Source of the DNA: Favolaschia claudopus
Lineage: Eukaryota; Basidiomycota; Agaricomycetes; Agaricales; Mycenaceae
Length of the DNA: 64,000 nucleotides
Reading direction: 5' to 3'
Assembly (NCBI GenBank): GCA_037176885.1
Contig: JAWWNJ010000264.1
Coordinates: forward strand, 62,001 to 126,000
Part shown: piece by piece, positions 1 through 9,892 of the stretch
Numbering within the stretch: the first letter of the stretch is position 1
How the letters are laid out: each line of letters starts with the position of its first letter
Made by a program: the position numbers and the translations under genes
The notes under the pieces: generated by a model
Seen by the model: only the letters and a program-made list of their open reading frames with translations
Database searches by the model: none
Told to the model about the DNA's origin: nothing

Positions 1-954
1 CTCCTCTGGAATCGGATCGTCAACGATTTCAACTGACGCATCGCGTTTCTTGTGCGCCTTACCCTCGGAGATTTTGGAGTCCTTGGGTTTGACGGGGCAG
101 GCGTCAATACCGTGTTGAGTCGACGAGCAAGACCCACACACGTTGATCTGCTCGAGAAATTAGATGGACGGACAAGAAAAGAAGGAATAAAAGCGGAGCG
201 CACCGTTCCGCGGGAGTTATTCTTCTTGTTGTTCTTGCCACCGTTGGTCTTGTTGAACGAAAGACCTCCGGGGACCGAGCCAGAACCTGCACGGTAATTG
301 GCCCCGTACGCGGCAAGCAAGTAGGGAGTAATATTCATACCTTCCTCCTTGTCAATGTCCATCTGTAGACGATTAAAGTGAATCGTAAGGTGGAGAACGC
401 CTAGAGAATACCTGGTCAGCGACAGACGCCTCATCCGCGGAGTCGTCACCGTCGGTATCCTCGGCAGCCTCCTTGGACTTGTGCTGAAAGGGATAAGTCA
501 GTAGAGAAGCTAAGAAAGAGGGATAAAATAACGAGGGCACACCTTGGCCTTTTCGTCCTTCTTCTTTTTCTTCTTAGCATTGTGGTAGCGGTTGATCAAC
601 TGGTTGAGCGTAACGTTGTGGCTGCTAGGAATGCGGAAGCCGTGCTCGTTGACAGCGAGTTGAAGCTGGTCAGGGAGTCCTAGAATGATCTGGGTGACGG
701 TAGCATTCTGGGGATGCTGGAGCGCGGAGGCCATTGGGAGAAATCCGGTCTGGAAGAAACCCCGCGGGTCAGCATAGTAGTGAGTAAGCGGAGTGTAGCG
801 GACGTACGACGCGGTCGAGCACCGTGTCGAGCGCTCTGTTGCAGATCGCATCCGAGAATTTCGCCTTTCGGAGACCACGATATTCATTGTGAGCTGCTTG
901 AATGCCTTGGATTGCTGTCTGGAGTGCAGGCGGAGGGTGGCGGTCAGGCGCCAT
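1..954 (-). CDS. Five-exon gene with CCHC zinc knuckle, partial (runs off left edge)
   Basis: Five in-phase exons can be read on the minus strand: 954-808, 749-543, 483-412, 362-204 and 147 to beyond base 1. The introns (750-807, 484-542, 363-411, 148-203) are 49-59 nt, begin GT and end AG, and the first has a TGCTGAC branch-like site. Every exon length is a multiple of three, which strongly supports the model. At least 244 residues are visible from the ATG at 954. Residues near 110 hold a run of six lysines followed by an acidic stretch. Residues 199-212 read C-x2-C-x4-H-x4-C, the retroviral-type zinc knuckle, so a nucleic-acid-binding, gag-like role is possible. I do not recognise the family. 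It could be a host gene or a domesticated or intron-bearing gag. Downstream, 1.04 kb away, is another cysteine-rich gene on the same strand. Confidence 0.6.
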
Positions 955-1997
955 TGCATGGGAGTGGTCAGAACGAGACGAAGTTTAGCGGAGCGGACCT
1001 CTGGCTTTTATGTGCAAAAGGTCCGGGGAGTTACGATAACTGGGTTACAAAGGCGCAAATCGTTGGAACACGCCAAGACGCATGGCAACTCAATTCTTTC
1101 GCTGATATAACTGCATGCGAGGACACATGTTTTATTTTAGTTGGGGGGAGAGAGGGAGCCAAGACACGGAGTGGGCGGTGTGCCGTCCGCGCGTCCATGC
1201 GTCTGTTACCATATCTAGGCTTGGAGAAATTTGTTTCACCAAGAATAGGCGATTGAGGCCGATGTTTTCAAAATCGGAAGTCATGGAATCCTGATTGGGA
1301 GGATATTGATGATCGGTTTCTACACGCAGTGACTTGCGACACTGATTGATGGAGAGCCGCGGAGACGCGTCAGACGGCAAGTCCCCGGAGTTCACCAGGA
1401 AAATGAGGTGGCGAGAGCTAGCAGGAAACTGAAGATTCAATGAGACTTCATTACTTGAACAAAAAGTTGAAGTTGAAACTCCGCGGCGCAGGATCCTACA
1501 AAGAGTTGAGAAGTGAGGTGTTCGGCTATGAAACCAGTAATTTGAATTGAGGATCGACATATGATGACTCAATTTGGATTATAAGAGCAGTTGAGACTTG
1601 GTGAAATTCGCACTTGGTTGGAAAAGTTGAGTGGCGGAAATCACCGTGATCGGATCATGTTGATGGATCCGTTGATCGGCCGGTAGGAAAGAGTTACCGG
1701 AATCCGAGAGACACAGGCGCTGAAACAGGCGCTAACGTGGGCGCTAAAAGTGGGCGCTAAGGTATCTCTCATAAGGAAGAAGGTTCACACGGTTGAATCA
1801 GAAACGACAATTTAGCGCCTTGGGCGCTGACTTGATTGTTGGGGCTATTTACATGTTTACAAAAAGTATCTACCTAAGCGGTAAACTATGTAAATAGCCG
1901 GGGACTACAAATTATATACAGTTTTTGGCTTTCTAAGCTGCAGCCTACAGCGCGGAGAACAGAGATTGCGTATATAAATGTAACTAACAGTCCGCAA
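955..1997. other. Spacer between two minus-strand genes
   Basis: No convincing coding sequence was found. Around 1718-1762 the motif GGCGCTAA or GGCGCTGA recurs four times at 10-17 base spacing, and once more near 1817-1830. The short open frame at 1132-1572 has no recognisable domain and I do not call it a gene. The stretch would hold the promoter of the gene at 1-954 and the 3' end of the next gene. Confidence 0.5.
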
Positions 1998-2865
1998 TTA
2001 CGACGAGTCGGAGTCGGACTCTTGATGGCGCGTGGAGCGGCGCAGCTGCGTTCCACCAGTGCTGGACCCTTCAACGAACATGGGGAGCTTGCCCTTATCA
2101 GGTGCTTTGGCCACCCCGGCTGGACCAAACGAAGGTTTGGCAGGCGGAGCGGACGCAAAGACCGCCGCTGCATCTTGCGACAAGGGAGCACTTGCAGATC
2201 CAACCTTTGAAAAATCGACCGACGACGACAGCTGAAAGTCGGGATTTGCCAAAGGACGGGAAAGGGTACCTGGCGCCAAGGAAGAGTCTACCTGACCAAA
2301 CGATGGTGCAGGGACGATGCGGCTGGACAGCAAAGGGGCGTAGGTGCCTCGAGTTCCAGGGGGTGCGTCGTCAGAAGGAGGGTTCACCGAGGACGTCGGG
2401 TGGTCCGCCACCAAATCATCAACAGCGGACTGCTCTAAGACGTTCTTGAGGAAACTATCGGCAATCTGACGCATGCGGTCCCCATCCGCGGAATCTTCAA
2501 ACATACTATCGAAAGCGGCGTCCACCATTGCAGAATCAGAGTTGCGAATAGCCACGGCGACGTCCTGAGCAGCCAGGCGTTGGGCGCTGAGAGCGCGAGC
2601 GTGAAGGAGCGCGGTGTACTCCGAGTCCACCGTCGTCTGGTACAGTCGTTGCAGGAATGAAGCTATGGAGTGGGGCGCGACGTTGTGATACGGACGGATG
2701 TGTTCGAAGAATTTCATCAGGTCGGCGGGAGTCCAATTAAATGAGCACTTCTCCTTGCGAGTTGCGCAGCGAACGCAGGAAGAAGAGCGAGTGGAACGGT
2801 CGATGCCCGGACAAGTGAGAAAGTTGAAGGCACATTCCGTGCAAGGAAGTGCCTCGGGGTTGTAC

Positions 2866-3017
2866 TGTGAGAATACGTAGTTTGTTTCGGCGTGCTTTGG
2901 TATTGATGTACTATCACGTATCAATATACTCGTCGCTTCTTGTCCGCTGCGTCCATCTGTGTCTGAGTCGAGCCAGCATACTGGTCTCTCCCCTTCCCTC
3001 TCCTCCTACTTTTCACA
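2866..3017 (+). repeat. 5' LTR of the gag-only Copia-type element
   Basis: This 152-bp LTR has inverted ends TGTGA and TCACA. It is flanked on the left by the target duplication TGTAC. Its sequence is repeated without visible change at 4154-4305. Confidence 0.9.
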
Positions 3018-3028
3018 GGTTCTGGGCC
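3018..3028 (+). promoter_or_regulatory. Putative primer-binding site (half-tRNA type)
   Basis: GGTTCTGGGCC lies immediately inside the 5' LTR. Two other Copia-type ends in this window carry GGTTATGGGCC at the same position (25498-25508 plus; 29707-29697 minus). Its complement resembles the anticodon arm of initiator-Met tRNA, the half-tRNA primer used by some Copia elements. The single mismatch (C for A) makes this copy less certain. Confidence 0.5.
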
Positions 3029-3143
3029 TCCGAGTGCTCTCTGCTCCTCCCAGCTTTCTTCTTCTCTCTCGCACCATTCTCGCCACTTCCTTTTTCGCCA
3101 CGTCACTGCGGAAACTTTCTTCCCACGCTCCCGATTCCCCACC

Positions 3144-4079
3144 ATGCCTATTCCTACCGCCGTTCTCCATGGTCTAAACGGCGTCGAGGATCTGAAGGAG
3201 GATAATTGGGGAGACTGGAGCGATACCTTCGCCATGTTCTTTCTAGGCTGCGGAGCCGAATACATGACTCTTGACGTCGACAAAGTCCCCACAGATAAAG
3301 CCGACATCGACCGGGAGCTCGTCTGGCACATTTATTCCCACGTTGGCCGTGACTACAAAGGCTACATCCGGGATAAAAAGTCTGCTCTTGCTGCTTGGAC
3401 AGAGCTCAAGGACCGCTTCCAAGAATCCAATGTGGGTAGCCGTCTCATTGCCACCGCCAATTTCCAAAAAGCGCAACACGACCCCCACGCTCCCATCGAC
3501 ATCTTCATCAGCAAGGTGAACCGCGCGCGCAAAGCTCTTGAAGGCTTGGATCGTAATCCCAGCGACACAGAGACCATTGACGTCTTGCTTCTCAACCTCC
3601 ATTCTTCCTGGGACACCGTCCGTACTGCCATCACTGCCACACCCCACAAACTGACGCTCAAAGACGTTGTTGCAACTCTACGTAGTGCTAGGGTCAAACC
3701 CCCCGTTAAGGAGGATGATGACCTGAATCTTGCGATGGCGGCACGTCATTTGAGCATCGGTTCGGGTGGGAGGAGAGGTGGTGGCGGTGGAGGATCTGGT
3801 TCGGCTAGTCGAGACGGTGTTGACGATCACGGTTACCGTTGGTGCGACCCCACTAACGAGAGCCATTGTCATCGTTGCGGTCGCTCGGGTCATATTGCTG
3901 CGCGCTGCATCCACGACATGCCCCAGCACATCAAGGATTGGGTCATGGGGAACGCCCCTCGGAACCGCACTGAGTCTGCGGCGCATGCGCACGCTCCTGA
4001 GGTGGAGGTGCATATGTGGGGTGATGCATACAGTGACGATGAAGATGGTGGAAATGTTCAGATCCCGCTTCGGATTTGA
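3144..4079 (+). CDS. gag: Copia-type gag with CCHC zinc knuckle
   Basis: This 311-residue frame fills the inside of the element. The N-terminal half (about residues 10-190) is helical, with the WGDWSDTF-like start and the spacing of UBN2 or Copia-type gag proteins, which form the particle that packages element RNA. A glycine-rich linker at about residues 208-222 is followed by a zinc knuckle, C-x2-C-x4-H-x4-C (CHRC..H..C), at about residues 242-255. The tail is acidic. The ATG at 3144 is 126 bases after the LTR and is the first in this frame. No pol follows, and the stop lies 74 bases before the 3' LTR. The frame is intact, so the protein could still be made. Confidence 0.85.
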   Translation: MPIPTAVLHGLNGVEDLKEDNWGDWSDTFAMFFLGCGAEYMTLDVDKVPTDKADIDRELVWHIYSHVGRDYKGYIRDKKSALAAWTELKDRFQESNVGSRLIATANFQKAQHDPHAPIDIFISKVNRARKALEGLDRNPSDTETIDVLLLNLHSSWDTVRTAITATPHKLTLKDVVATLRSARVKPPVKEDDDLNLAMAARHLSIGSGGRRGGGGGGSGSASRDGVDDHGYRWCDPTNESHCHRCGRSGHIAARCIHDMPQHIKDWVMGNAPRNRTESAAHAHAPEVEVHMWGDAYSDDEDGGNVQIPLRI

Positions 4080-4153
4080 TGGACTTTGGTTCCGGTGGGA
4101 GTTGTTTTTCGCCTTTTGCTCTTCCTCGTCTCGCACGTCTCATCAGGTGGGAG

Positions 4154-4305
4154 TGTGAGAATACGTAGTTTGTTTCGGCGTGCTTTGGTATTGATGTACT
4201 ATCACGTATCAATATACTCGTCGCTTCTTGTCCGCTGCGTCCATCTGTGTCTGAGTCGAGCCAGCATACTGGTCTCTCCCCTTCCCTCTCCTCCTACTTT
4301 TCACA
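4154..4305 (+). repeat. 3' LTR of the gag-only Copia-type element
   Basis: This 152-bp repeat is identical by eye to 2866-3017. It is preceded by the purine tract AGGTGGGAG at 4145-4153 and followed by the target duplication TGTAC. Confidence 0.9.
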
Positions 4306-5240
4306 TGTACAACGGCGGATTAAGAGCGTCCGTGACGTAATGATGCGGGATGCGCATCAGCGCGGGAGTCGGCGCGCCCGCCTCGGGAATTGAGTACAAG
4401 GCAGCGGTGACTTCACCACGGGACGACACCTCGATGACGCGAGGATCCGGTGCAGCAGACACGACGCGCGGAGGGGAAGCCACCTCAACACGACGACGTT
4501 TCTGGGGCAGGGTTGACTCGACGACGGAAACTGACGCGCCTGGGTCAGCTTCAACATCGGAGTCCGCGACGAATTTAGCACGAGCGGGCGCTTTGAGAAT
4601 TTGAGGAAGGCGAAAATCCGGCGAAACGATGTCCGCGCCTTGGTCGATATTGTACTTCTTACGGAAGGCGAGGGCGGGGCGGCCGGCACGATAAGCGTCG
4701 AGGAGGAGCTCAGGAGCTTCCATTTTGGAGGAGACGAGCCCTTCGTGAAGGCACTTGAGGAGGCGAGCGGTTGTCCAAAGAAAGAGTTCGACCTCGTCGG
4801 GGATTTCTTCGCGTTCACGGTAACCTTGCTGTAGAAATACAACATTGTTAATCAAAATATGGAAAAGAGAACAGAAGGAAACATACCAAGATGGGAGCAA
4901 ACTTTTTGGCTCGCTTCAGCTGAATTTCGAGAGAGGGCTCCGGGTCCAGGTACTCGAGTTCGAGGAAAGCACGAGAGCGTTTGTTGTCAAATGGTGCCCA
5001 GAAAGGAGCACGGGGATCGGAGGCAGCTAACGACGAAGGCATAGCAGTCAAGCGCAGACCAGCCGGTGACAATAGAGGATTCATGCGAGTATCAACCGGG
5101 ACTGGAGCTGGCGGCGGCGCTGGGGGCGGCGCTGGGGGCGGCGCTGGTGGCGGCGCTTGGGGTGCGGGAGACGAATATGGCGGGGGAGGTCCGGGACGAT
5201 TGCGAACGGTCTTCTTGGGAGACGACGGCGGCATCTCCAC

Positions 5241-7906
5241 CGACGACGAGCGCCAGGGAGAGCAGTGATGAGCGTCGAAGGTTGAACGACGTACGCGTCG
5301 GACAATTGGAAGCGCAGGAAACCAAAAAGCAGGAAGGCCACACAGTGCAAAGCACTAAATGTGGGTGGTGGTAGTAAGAGGGAAAGAGAAAGTGGGCGCC
5401 AAGGAGCACCCCGCAGGTATATATGACGAAGCGGACTTAGGAAAATTTCCTGGAAGTCCTGGACGCCGCGGCCACGAATATATTGAGATCTTATCGGAGT
5501 CTCGATAAGGGAACCTAGAAGCCCGCTATTTTTAGCAAGGTTTAGAAGAGGTTCTCCGCAGTGAACCTTGAAAAACTTTGTTTTTGATAGAAGAAATCAA
5601 TTATATTGCGTCGGTAAAAACCGATTAAATGGAGGCCCAGACCTAGGGTTGAGGGTTTTGAGGGTCAGCGAGTGGTCCAAGCGAGTAATCGCGAGCGTAG
5701 GGTTAGGGTTAGCCAAAGAAAAATTGGGACTCTACCGAGAAATGAGCGGAGGAGTGCAGACAGAGTGTACACCCCTGTCCTGATAAAAGTCAGACAGAAA
5801 GTGTCAATTACGTAATGATCGACGTCCGCGGAGGCAATTGTCTAAAAATAGATTTTGCTGAGCGCAAGTTGAGACCAACGGACTTGGTTGAATTCTGCTT
5901 GCAGATTCAAAACCAGTAGACGGTGAAAAAGTGTGCATGTGTGTAGGCGCTATAAAATTAGAACGTCTAGCTGGACGCAGTCAGTCCGCGGACCACTCAA
6001 TATCTAGTACACTGAGGGCTACAAATGGTAGACCGAGGACGGTCTAGATTTAGTGAAGGGGAGATGATACGCGTGGTCAATTTTGCGCGTATTTATCTAG
6101 CTTTTGTAGTAACTTGTGGCACAAATACCCATATTAGCTGCATGGCACTAAGAGCTTTACTCGACTATCAATAGGAAGTCAGTACTCCTGTTTATGGTGA
6201 CTTGAAGGAGGATCAGAGTGAGCTCCGAGCTGCTGGTCGTAACGTTACTGGAGATAATCATAGAGGCCCGCGGCACACGGAGTAACCCAAGGTTTTGAGT
6301 GTTGCAAGAGTAACAGATGAAGACTGAGTTGAAGTGCAGTCTGGACTTGTAGTAAAGCAAGACGGAATGTCGGAGGAAGGCCCGCGGAGTATCCAAACGA
6401 AAGGTCTATGAGATACATAGACGCCGCGGACCTGCCGAAGACTTACAGACAAGTTGCCGCACCAATGTACCTTGAACATAAGGGTGCCGGACGTTGGATC
6501 AACGGCAGGGTAATGCCTCAGATCTGGAACAGTGATTGCGGACATCCATCATGTCACGGAGAATACTCCGCGGACTCGGCATGTACATCACGGAAGCACT
6601 TTCCTGTATGCCGCTGATGAGATAGTTTGACACTGAAGCATAGGAATGTCTTAGACGGTGATCTGATGGTCTGGAAACAGAACTAGAGATCTAGAAAGGT
6701 CTAGACGGAGTGGAGCAACCATATGATTTAGAGGATCTACATGGATGCCGGGGAGACACGTCGGAGCGGAACAGTGATACACATCCGCGGATGACCAAGA
6801 TAGTGATTCAACCGTGAGATGGTCAGAATAGATGACTTTTCATGGACGGATCGTGACGATTCAGAGCGGCAGACGGCTGCTAGACCTACGTATACCCAAT
6901 CCCAACTCAATTGTTTCTGTATCTTGACTCAGATTTGTTTACATCATGTATTTTCTTGGCATTAGTATAAAAGACCATGTATTTCTCGTCGTTTGTCTAG
7001 TTCATCGCGCGCAGGTCATTGACGGCGTTGGTGTACTCAGGCAGGGACGTAGAGGCATTTAAATTGGAGTTATCTGCTTGCTAGTTTTTGTCTTCATTAG
7101 GAACGATTTGTTGAAGTTCAGACAAGTGTGAATTAAGACTTAAGTTTCTAGAAGCGTTCACCCGCGGAAACTTTGGACTGTGGAGTTTTGTCGTGGCATA
7201 GCCAACCCAGTAACCTTCCAAGGACTTGGCCCGTTTGAGCATTGCTCGCCCCCATTTACCAGCGTTGCGTTTGACTGGTCCACTTAACCCGCGGACTACT
7301 CAGAATCAGTTGAAGTGAAAGTGTGCTTAAGAGTGATCTAGTATCTCCCCAAGTTGAAGAGAGTAGACGATCTATCCGCGGACGCATCGTGTTCAGACTT
7401 GCCTGCACGTAACCTGACGGGATACGATTAGTGCCTTGGAGCTTGTGCTATATAAAGGAGTGTCAAACGTACCTGAGAGCTTGGAAGTTCAGGTCTACAG
7501 TCGCAGTGGCACTGTAAGAAGTGTGTGTACGAGGCATTTCTAGCAATTGGCTGGTGTCTAATATATTCAATTCGCCCTGACTGTTGGAGTTCCTCCCAGT
7601 CTTGTATCCTAAAAACCGATATACCTTGTTCATTGGAAAGTCCGCGGACGGATTTCCTCTAAACTATAGTCAGTAAAGAACCTGTTTTGCGTCAGTTCAG
7701 ACCAGTAGACGAAGTTGAACTACATCTGGATTTCGGATTGGACCCCACGAACTCAATAGGAAGCACTTGGTGTATCTTGTTGAGACATATATAAGTGTTG
7801 GAGTGTTGTGTGTGTTGGTTGAGTTGTTTGTGTGTTTTGTAGTGGATTAGTCCATTGCGCACTTTGCATCTCATATCGATATATTCAAGTGCAGCGTTTC
7901 AGCGTG
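5241..7906. other. Gene-poor stretch enriched in CCGCGG palindromes
   Basis: No coding frame with recognisable content was found in about 2.7 kb. The hexamer CCGCGG occurs 12 times between 5466 and 7647 (starts 5466, 5826, 5986, 6268, 6382, 6424, 6568, 6785, 7162, 7289, 7376, 7642), often as TCCGCGGA or CCGCGGAC. TATA-like sequences occur near 6966 (AGTATAAAAG) and 7448 (CTATATAAAG). The region may be a long LTR or untranslated part of an unrecognised element, or an old repeat array. No terminal repeats were found. Confidence 0.5.
5698..5714 (+). repeat. Short interstitial telomere-like repeat
   Basis: TAGGGTTAGGGTTAG contains two and a half TTAGGG units. Degenerate GGGTT-like units lie just upstream at 5643-5665. 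It is far too short to be a chromosome end. Confidence 0.6.
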
Positions 7907-7950
7907 TTGAAGGTGGACTCCTTTACTTCCGGGGGAAGATTGTCGTGTTG

Positions 7951-8030
7951 AAGTCTGGGGTTTAGTCCCGTTCGCACTATCGGCAGAATAGCTCAGTTGG
8001 ATACCTTTGGGTTAGAGCATCTCACATGAC
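7951..8030 (+). other. Foreign insert with tRNA-like A-box inside the old Gypsy integrase
   Basis: The integrase alignment breaks for about 80 bases. The insert holds TAGCTCAGTTGG at 7989-8000, a very good tRNA D-arm/A-box match, followed by TTAGAGCATC. T-arm-like bases (GGGGTTTAGTCCCG) lie upstream at about 7957. Order and spacing do not make an intact tRNA. A tRNA-derived SINE fragment is the simplest guess. Confidence 0.3.
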
Positions 8031-8928
8031 ATGAACGCGCGTTGCAGGACATGCCAGTCGTTTCAAGACCCTGGAGCTCGTGTCTCGGAACTACTGGTGG
8101 CCCCAACTGTCTCGCCACGTCGGTGTCGGTATGTCGCAACTTGTGACTTGTGCTGTCGCACCAAGGCCCTTCGTCGACTTCCAATTGGTGAGCTCCACCC
8201 CACCGAGGTCCCGGAAGAGCGCTGGCACACTGTCTCAGTCGACTTTATCGTCGAGCTTCCCGAGGCCCATGGATACGATGCAGTCATGGTCGTTGTCTGT
8301 GCCCTTGGGAAGAGAGCGCACTTCATGGAGTGTCACACCACCATTGACACAGTCGGTGCTGCTCGTCTGTACTACCAGAATGTCTGGCGCCACCATGGCC
8401 TGCCGGAGAAGTACATCTCGGATCGTGGCACCCAGTTCATCGCAGAGTTCACGCGCGAGCTTTGGCGCCTTGTTGGGGTTACTCCAGCCACCTCTACGGC
8501 CTACCATCCGCAGACCGACGGCCAAACGGAGCGCGTTAACCAGGAACTCGAGCAGTACGTCAGGCTCTTCACCAATCACAAGCAGGACGACTGGGATGAG
8601 CTGCTGCCTGCAGCGGAGTTTGCGTACAACAACCACATGCACTCCTCCACGCAGCAGGTACCGTTCATGACGGACACTGGTCGCCTTCCACGGATGGGCT
8701 TTGAGCCCCACGCTGCACGTTCTAGGTTGGAGGCTGTAAACGAGTTCCACGACCGGATCGCGTCAGGGGTTTCTGAGGCGAAGGCCGCGCTAGTCAAGGC
8801 CAAGGCAGAGTACAAGCAGTACTATGACCGCCGACGGACGCCAGCTCCAGATATCAAGGTTGGTGACCGGGTGTGGGTTGATGCTTCAGATATCCGCACC
8901 ACCCGCCCTTCGGTGAAGTTCTCCCACC
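8031..8928 (+). pseudogene. pol: Gypsy integrase fragment (old chromovirus)
   Basis: The frame encodes integrase from the end of the zinc-binding HHCC region through the catalytic core ([15 protein letters not shown], then SDRGTQF, then [12 protein letters not shown], holding the D,D,E residues) to the start of the GPY/F region. It closely matches residues about 880-1170 of the intact pol at 9676-13872. A few bases are inserted around 8106-8113 near the zinc-binding cysteines, and the frame is cut by the LTR starting at 8929. It cannot give working integrase. Confidence 0.85.
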
Positions 8929-9111
8929 TGTAAGGGGAGAAGGGCCCAGGAGCCAAGTCGATAACAAACCTGGGGATCAGAGATCCCCAGCGGACTACTT
9001 ATATACAAGAGGTGACGTAAGATATGACATAAGTGAGCACAGCATGATGTCTTGGAGACAGAGAACTTCTGCCCAAGTCAGAAGACGTCATAGCTGTGGA
9101 GTCCCCTGACA
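8929..9111 (-). repeat. Solo LTR of the KH-element family, inside old Gypsy
   Basis: On the plus strand the sequence runs TGTAAGGGGAG to CCCCTGACA and matches the 173-bp LTRs at 16681, 32855 and 34248. A 10-base insertion at about 9080-9090 gives 183 bp. The flanks (CCACC left, ACCAT right) do not form a clear duplication, so it may be a recombined rather than a simple solo LTR. Confidence 0.8.
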
Positions 9112-9393
9112 ACCATTTTGTTTTCTGGTGGATCAAAGACTACCTCTCAAAGAGGATTTGTCCCAACAGTTGGTGTTCCTAACTACAAGACTTAAACACA
9201 CACACTATAAGGGCAAAGAGAGTGAAGGGCGCAGAGGGATGAGATTTCAGGATGATAAACTCAGGAGATGTTCAAAGGCCGGGGCCCATAACCTGTTGAA
9301 CAGGCAAGCACAGAGGTCTGAAGTCAACAGTGAGAACTCTAGCAATGTGAAGTAAATACTTGCCTGAAGTCAACGGTGAGAACTGAGGACTCA
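9112..9393. other. Unclassified insert next to the solo LTR
   Basis: This foreign stretch sits within the old Gypsy. It includes GGCCCATAACC at 9283-9293, which on the minus strand is the same GGTTATGGGCC seen as a Copia primer-binding site elsewhere. Two near-copies of CTGAAGTCAACNGTGAGAAC lie at about 9318 and 9364. No gene is visible. Confidence 0.4.
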
Positions 9394-9507
9394 CCCTTCA
9401 AGGTTCTGAAGGTCGTTGGTAATGGTGCCTTCAAACTGGAGCTGCCCCCCCAGTACTCTGCCCTCCACCCTGTCTTCCCTGTCGTGAAACTTGAGCTTGT
9501 GGAAGCC

Positions 9508-9892
9508 TGTAAGGGCAACCTTTAGGACCCGAGATGTCTCGAGGGTCTAGCGAGGGAGAATCCAAAGTTAATTAAAGACGCTACTAGGAATACATTACAG
9601 CGCACCTAGCGAGGGAGAATCCAAAGAGAAGAAAGGCTAAGGATTCCCACGCTAGGTGTGGCAAACATATACTAACTAATTCCCACAAGGCCGGGTCAAC
9701 CGGCAATAGTCCCTGGCTCGATCACATGCTAGGTCCCACCTTGATGACGTAGTTGGACTGGGATCTTGTGTACCCAAAAATAGAACTCTGTCATAGTTTG
9801 ATGGAGCTCCACAGGAATGATGTAATGGGACTTGGGCAGAAGTGCCCAAGTCCCTTTGCGTCATGCTGCGCAGAACAGGGGTTCCCCTGACA
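9508..9892 (-). repeat. 3' LTR of the Gypsy chromovirus
   Basis: This 385-bp LTR reads TGTCAGGGGAACC to TTGCCCTTACA on the minus strand. It is preceded (at 9893 and up) by the PPT. The pol reading frame continues through the PPT into this LTR and ends at 9676. Confidence 0.92.

Larger units (their letters stand above)
2866..4305 (+). mobile_element. Gag-only Copia-type LTR element (TR-GAG-like), complete, TSD TGTAC
   Basis: Two 152-bp LTRs (2866-3017 and 4154-4305), identical by eye, begin TGTGAGAA and end TTTTCACA. TGTAC lies directly outside both ends (2861-2865 and 4306-4310). GGTTCTGGGCC follows the 5' LTR, and the purine tract AGGTGGGAG abuts the 3' LTR. The only internal frame is a Copia-type gag with no protease, integrase or RT. 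This matches the terminal-repeat-with-gag class of non-autonomous elements, which need polymerase in trans. The identical LTRs imply a recent insertion into the minus-strand gene around it. Confidence 0.9.
1998..5240 (-). pseudogene. Two-exon gene with Zn2Cys6-spaced cysteine cluster, split by a retroelement
   Basis: Exon 1 is 5240-4887 (118 codons, starting MEMPPSSPKK). A 58-nt intron (4829-4886, GTATGT to CTACAG, with GATTAAC as branch) leads in phase into exon 2, which reads from 4828 down to the element at 2866-4305 and resumes at 2865, ending at 1998. Without the element and one copy of the 5-bp duplication the exon is 1,386 nt, a multiple of three, so the frame is continuous: 579 codons before insertion. 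Exon 1 has a repeated APPP-type proline tract at about 5105-5165 on the plus strand. Just after the insertion point lies C-x2-C-x6-C-x11-C-x2-C-x6-C, which fits fungal Zn(II)2Cys6 spacing, although the usual basic residues after the second cysteine are absent. The tail is Ser/Thr-rich and ends in an acidic Asp-Ser tract. Function is unknown; a DNA- or RNA-binding regulator is inferred. The insertion truncates the product before the cluster. Confidence 0.6.

Noticed and set aside
1314..1397. The extra 85 residues at the Pol C-terminus (residue numbers) as a new domain
   Set aside because: They are read from PPT and LTR sequence after loss of the family's stop codon.
4981..5409. Gly/Ala-rich and Pro-rich frames antisense or out of frame to 4887-5240
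   Set aside because: They arise from the GGCGGCGCTGGGG repeat that encodes the proline tract of exon 1; the minus-strand frame fits the intron model.
7985..8030. A functional tRNA gene
   Set aside because: A-box-like sequence is present but the arms do not fold in the correct order.
8929..9111. A clean solo LTR with target duplication
   Set aside because: The LTR is clear, but the flanks CCACC and ACCAT do not match, and foreign sequence continues to 9393, so I do not claim a simple solo-LTR event.
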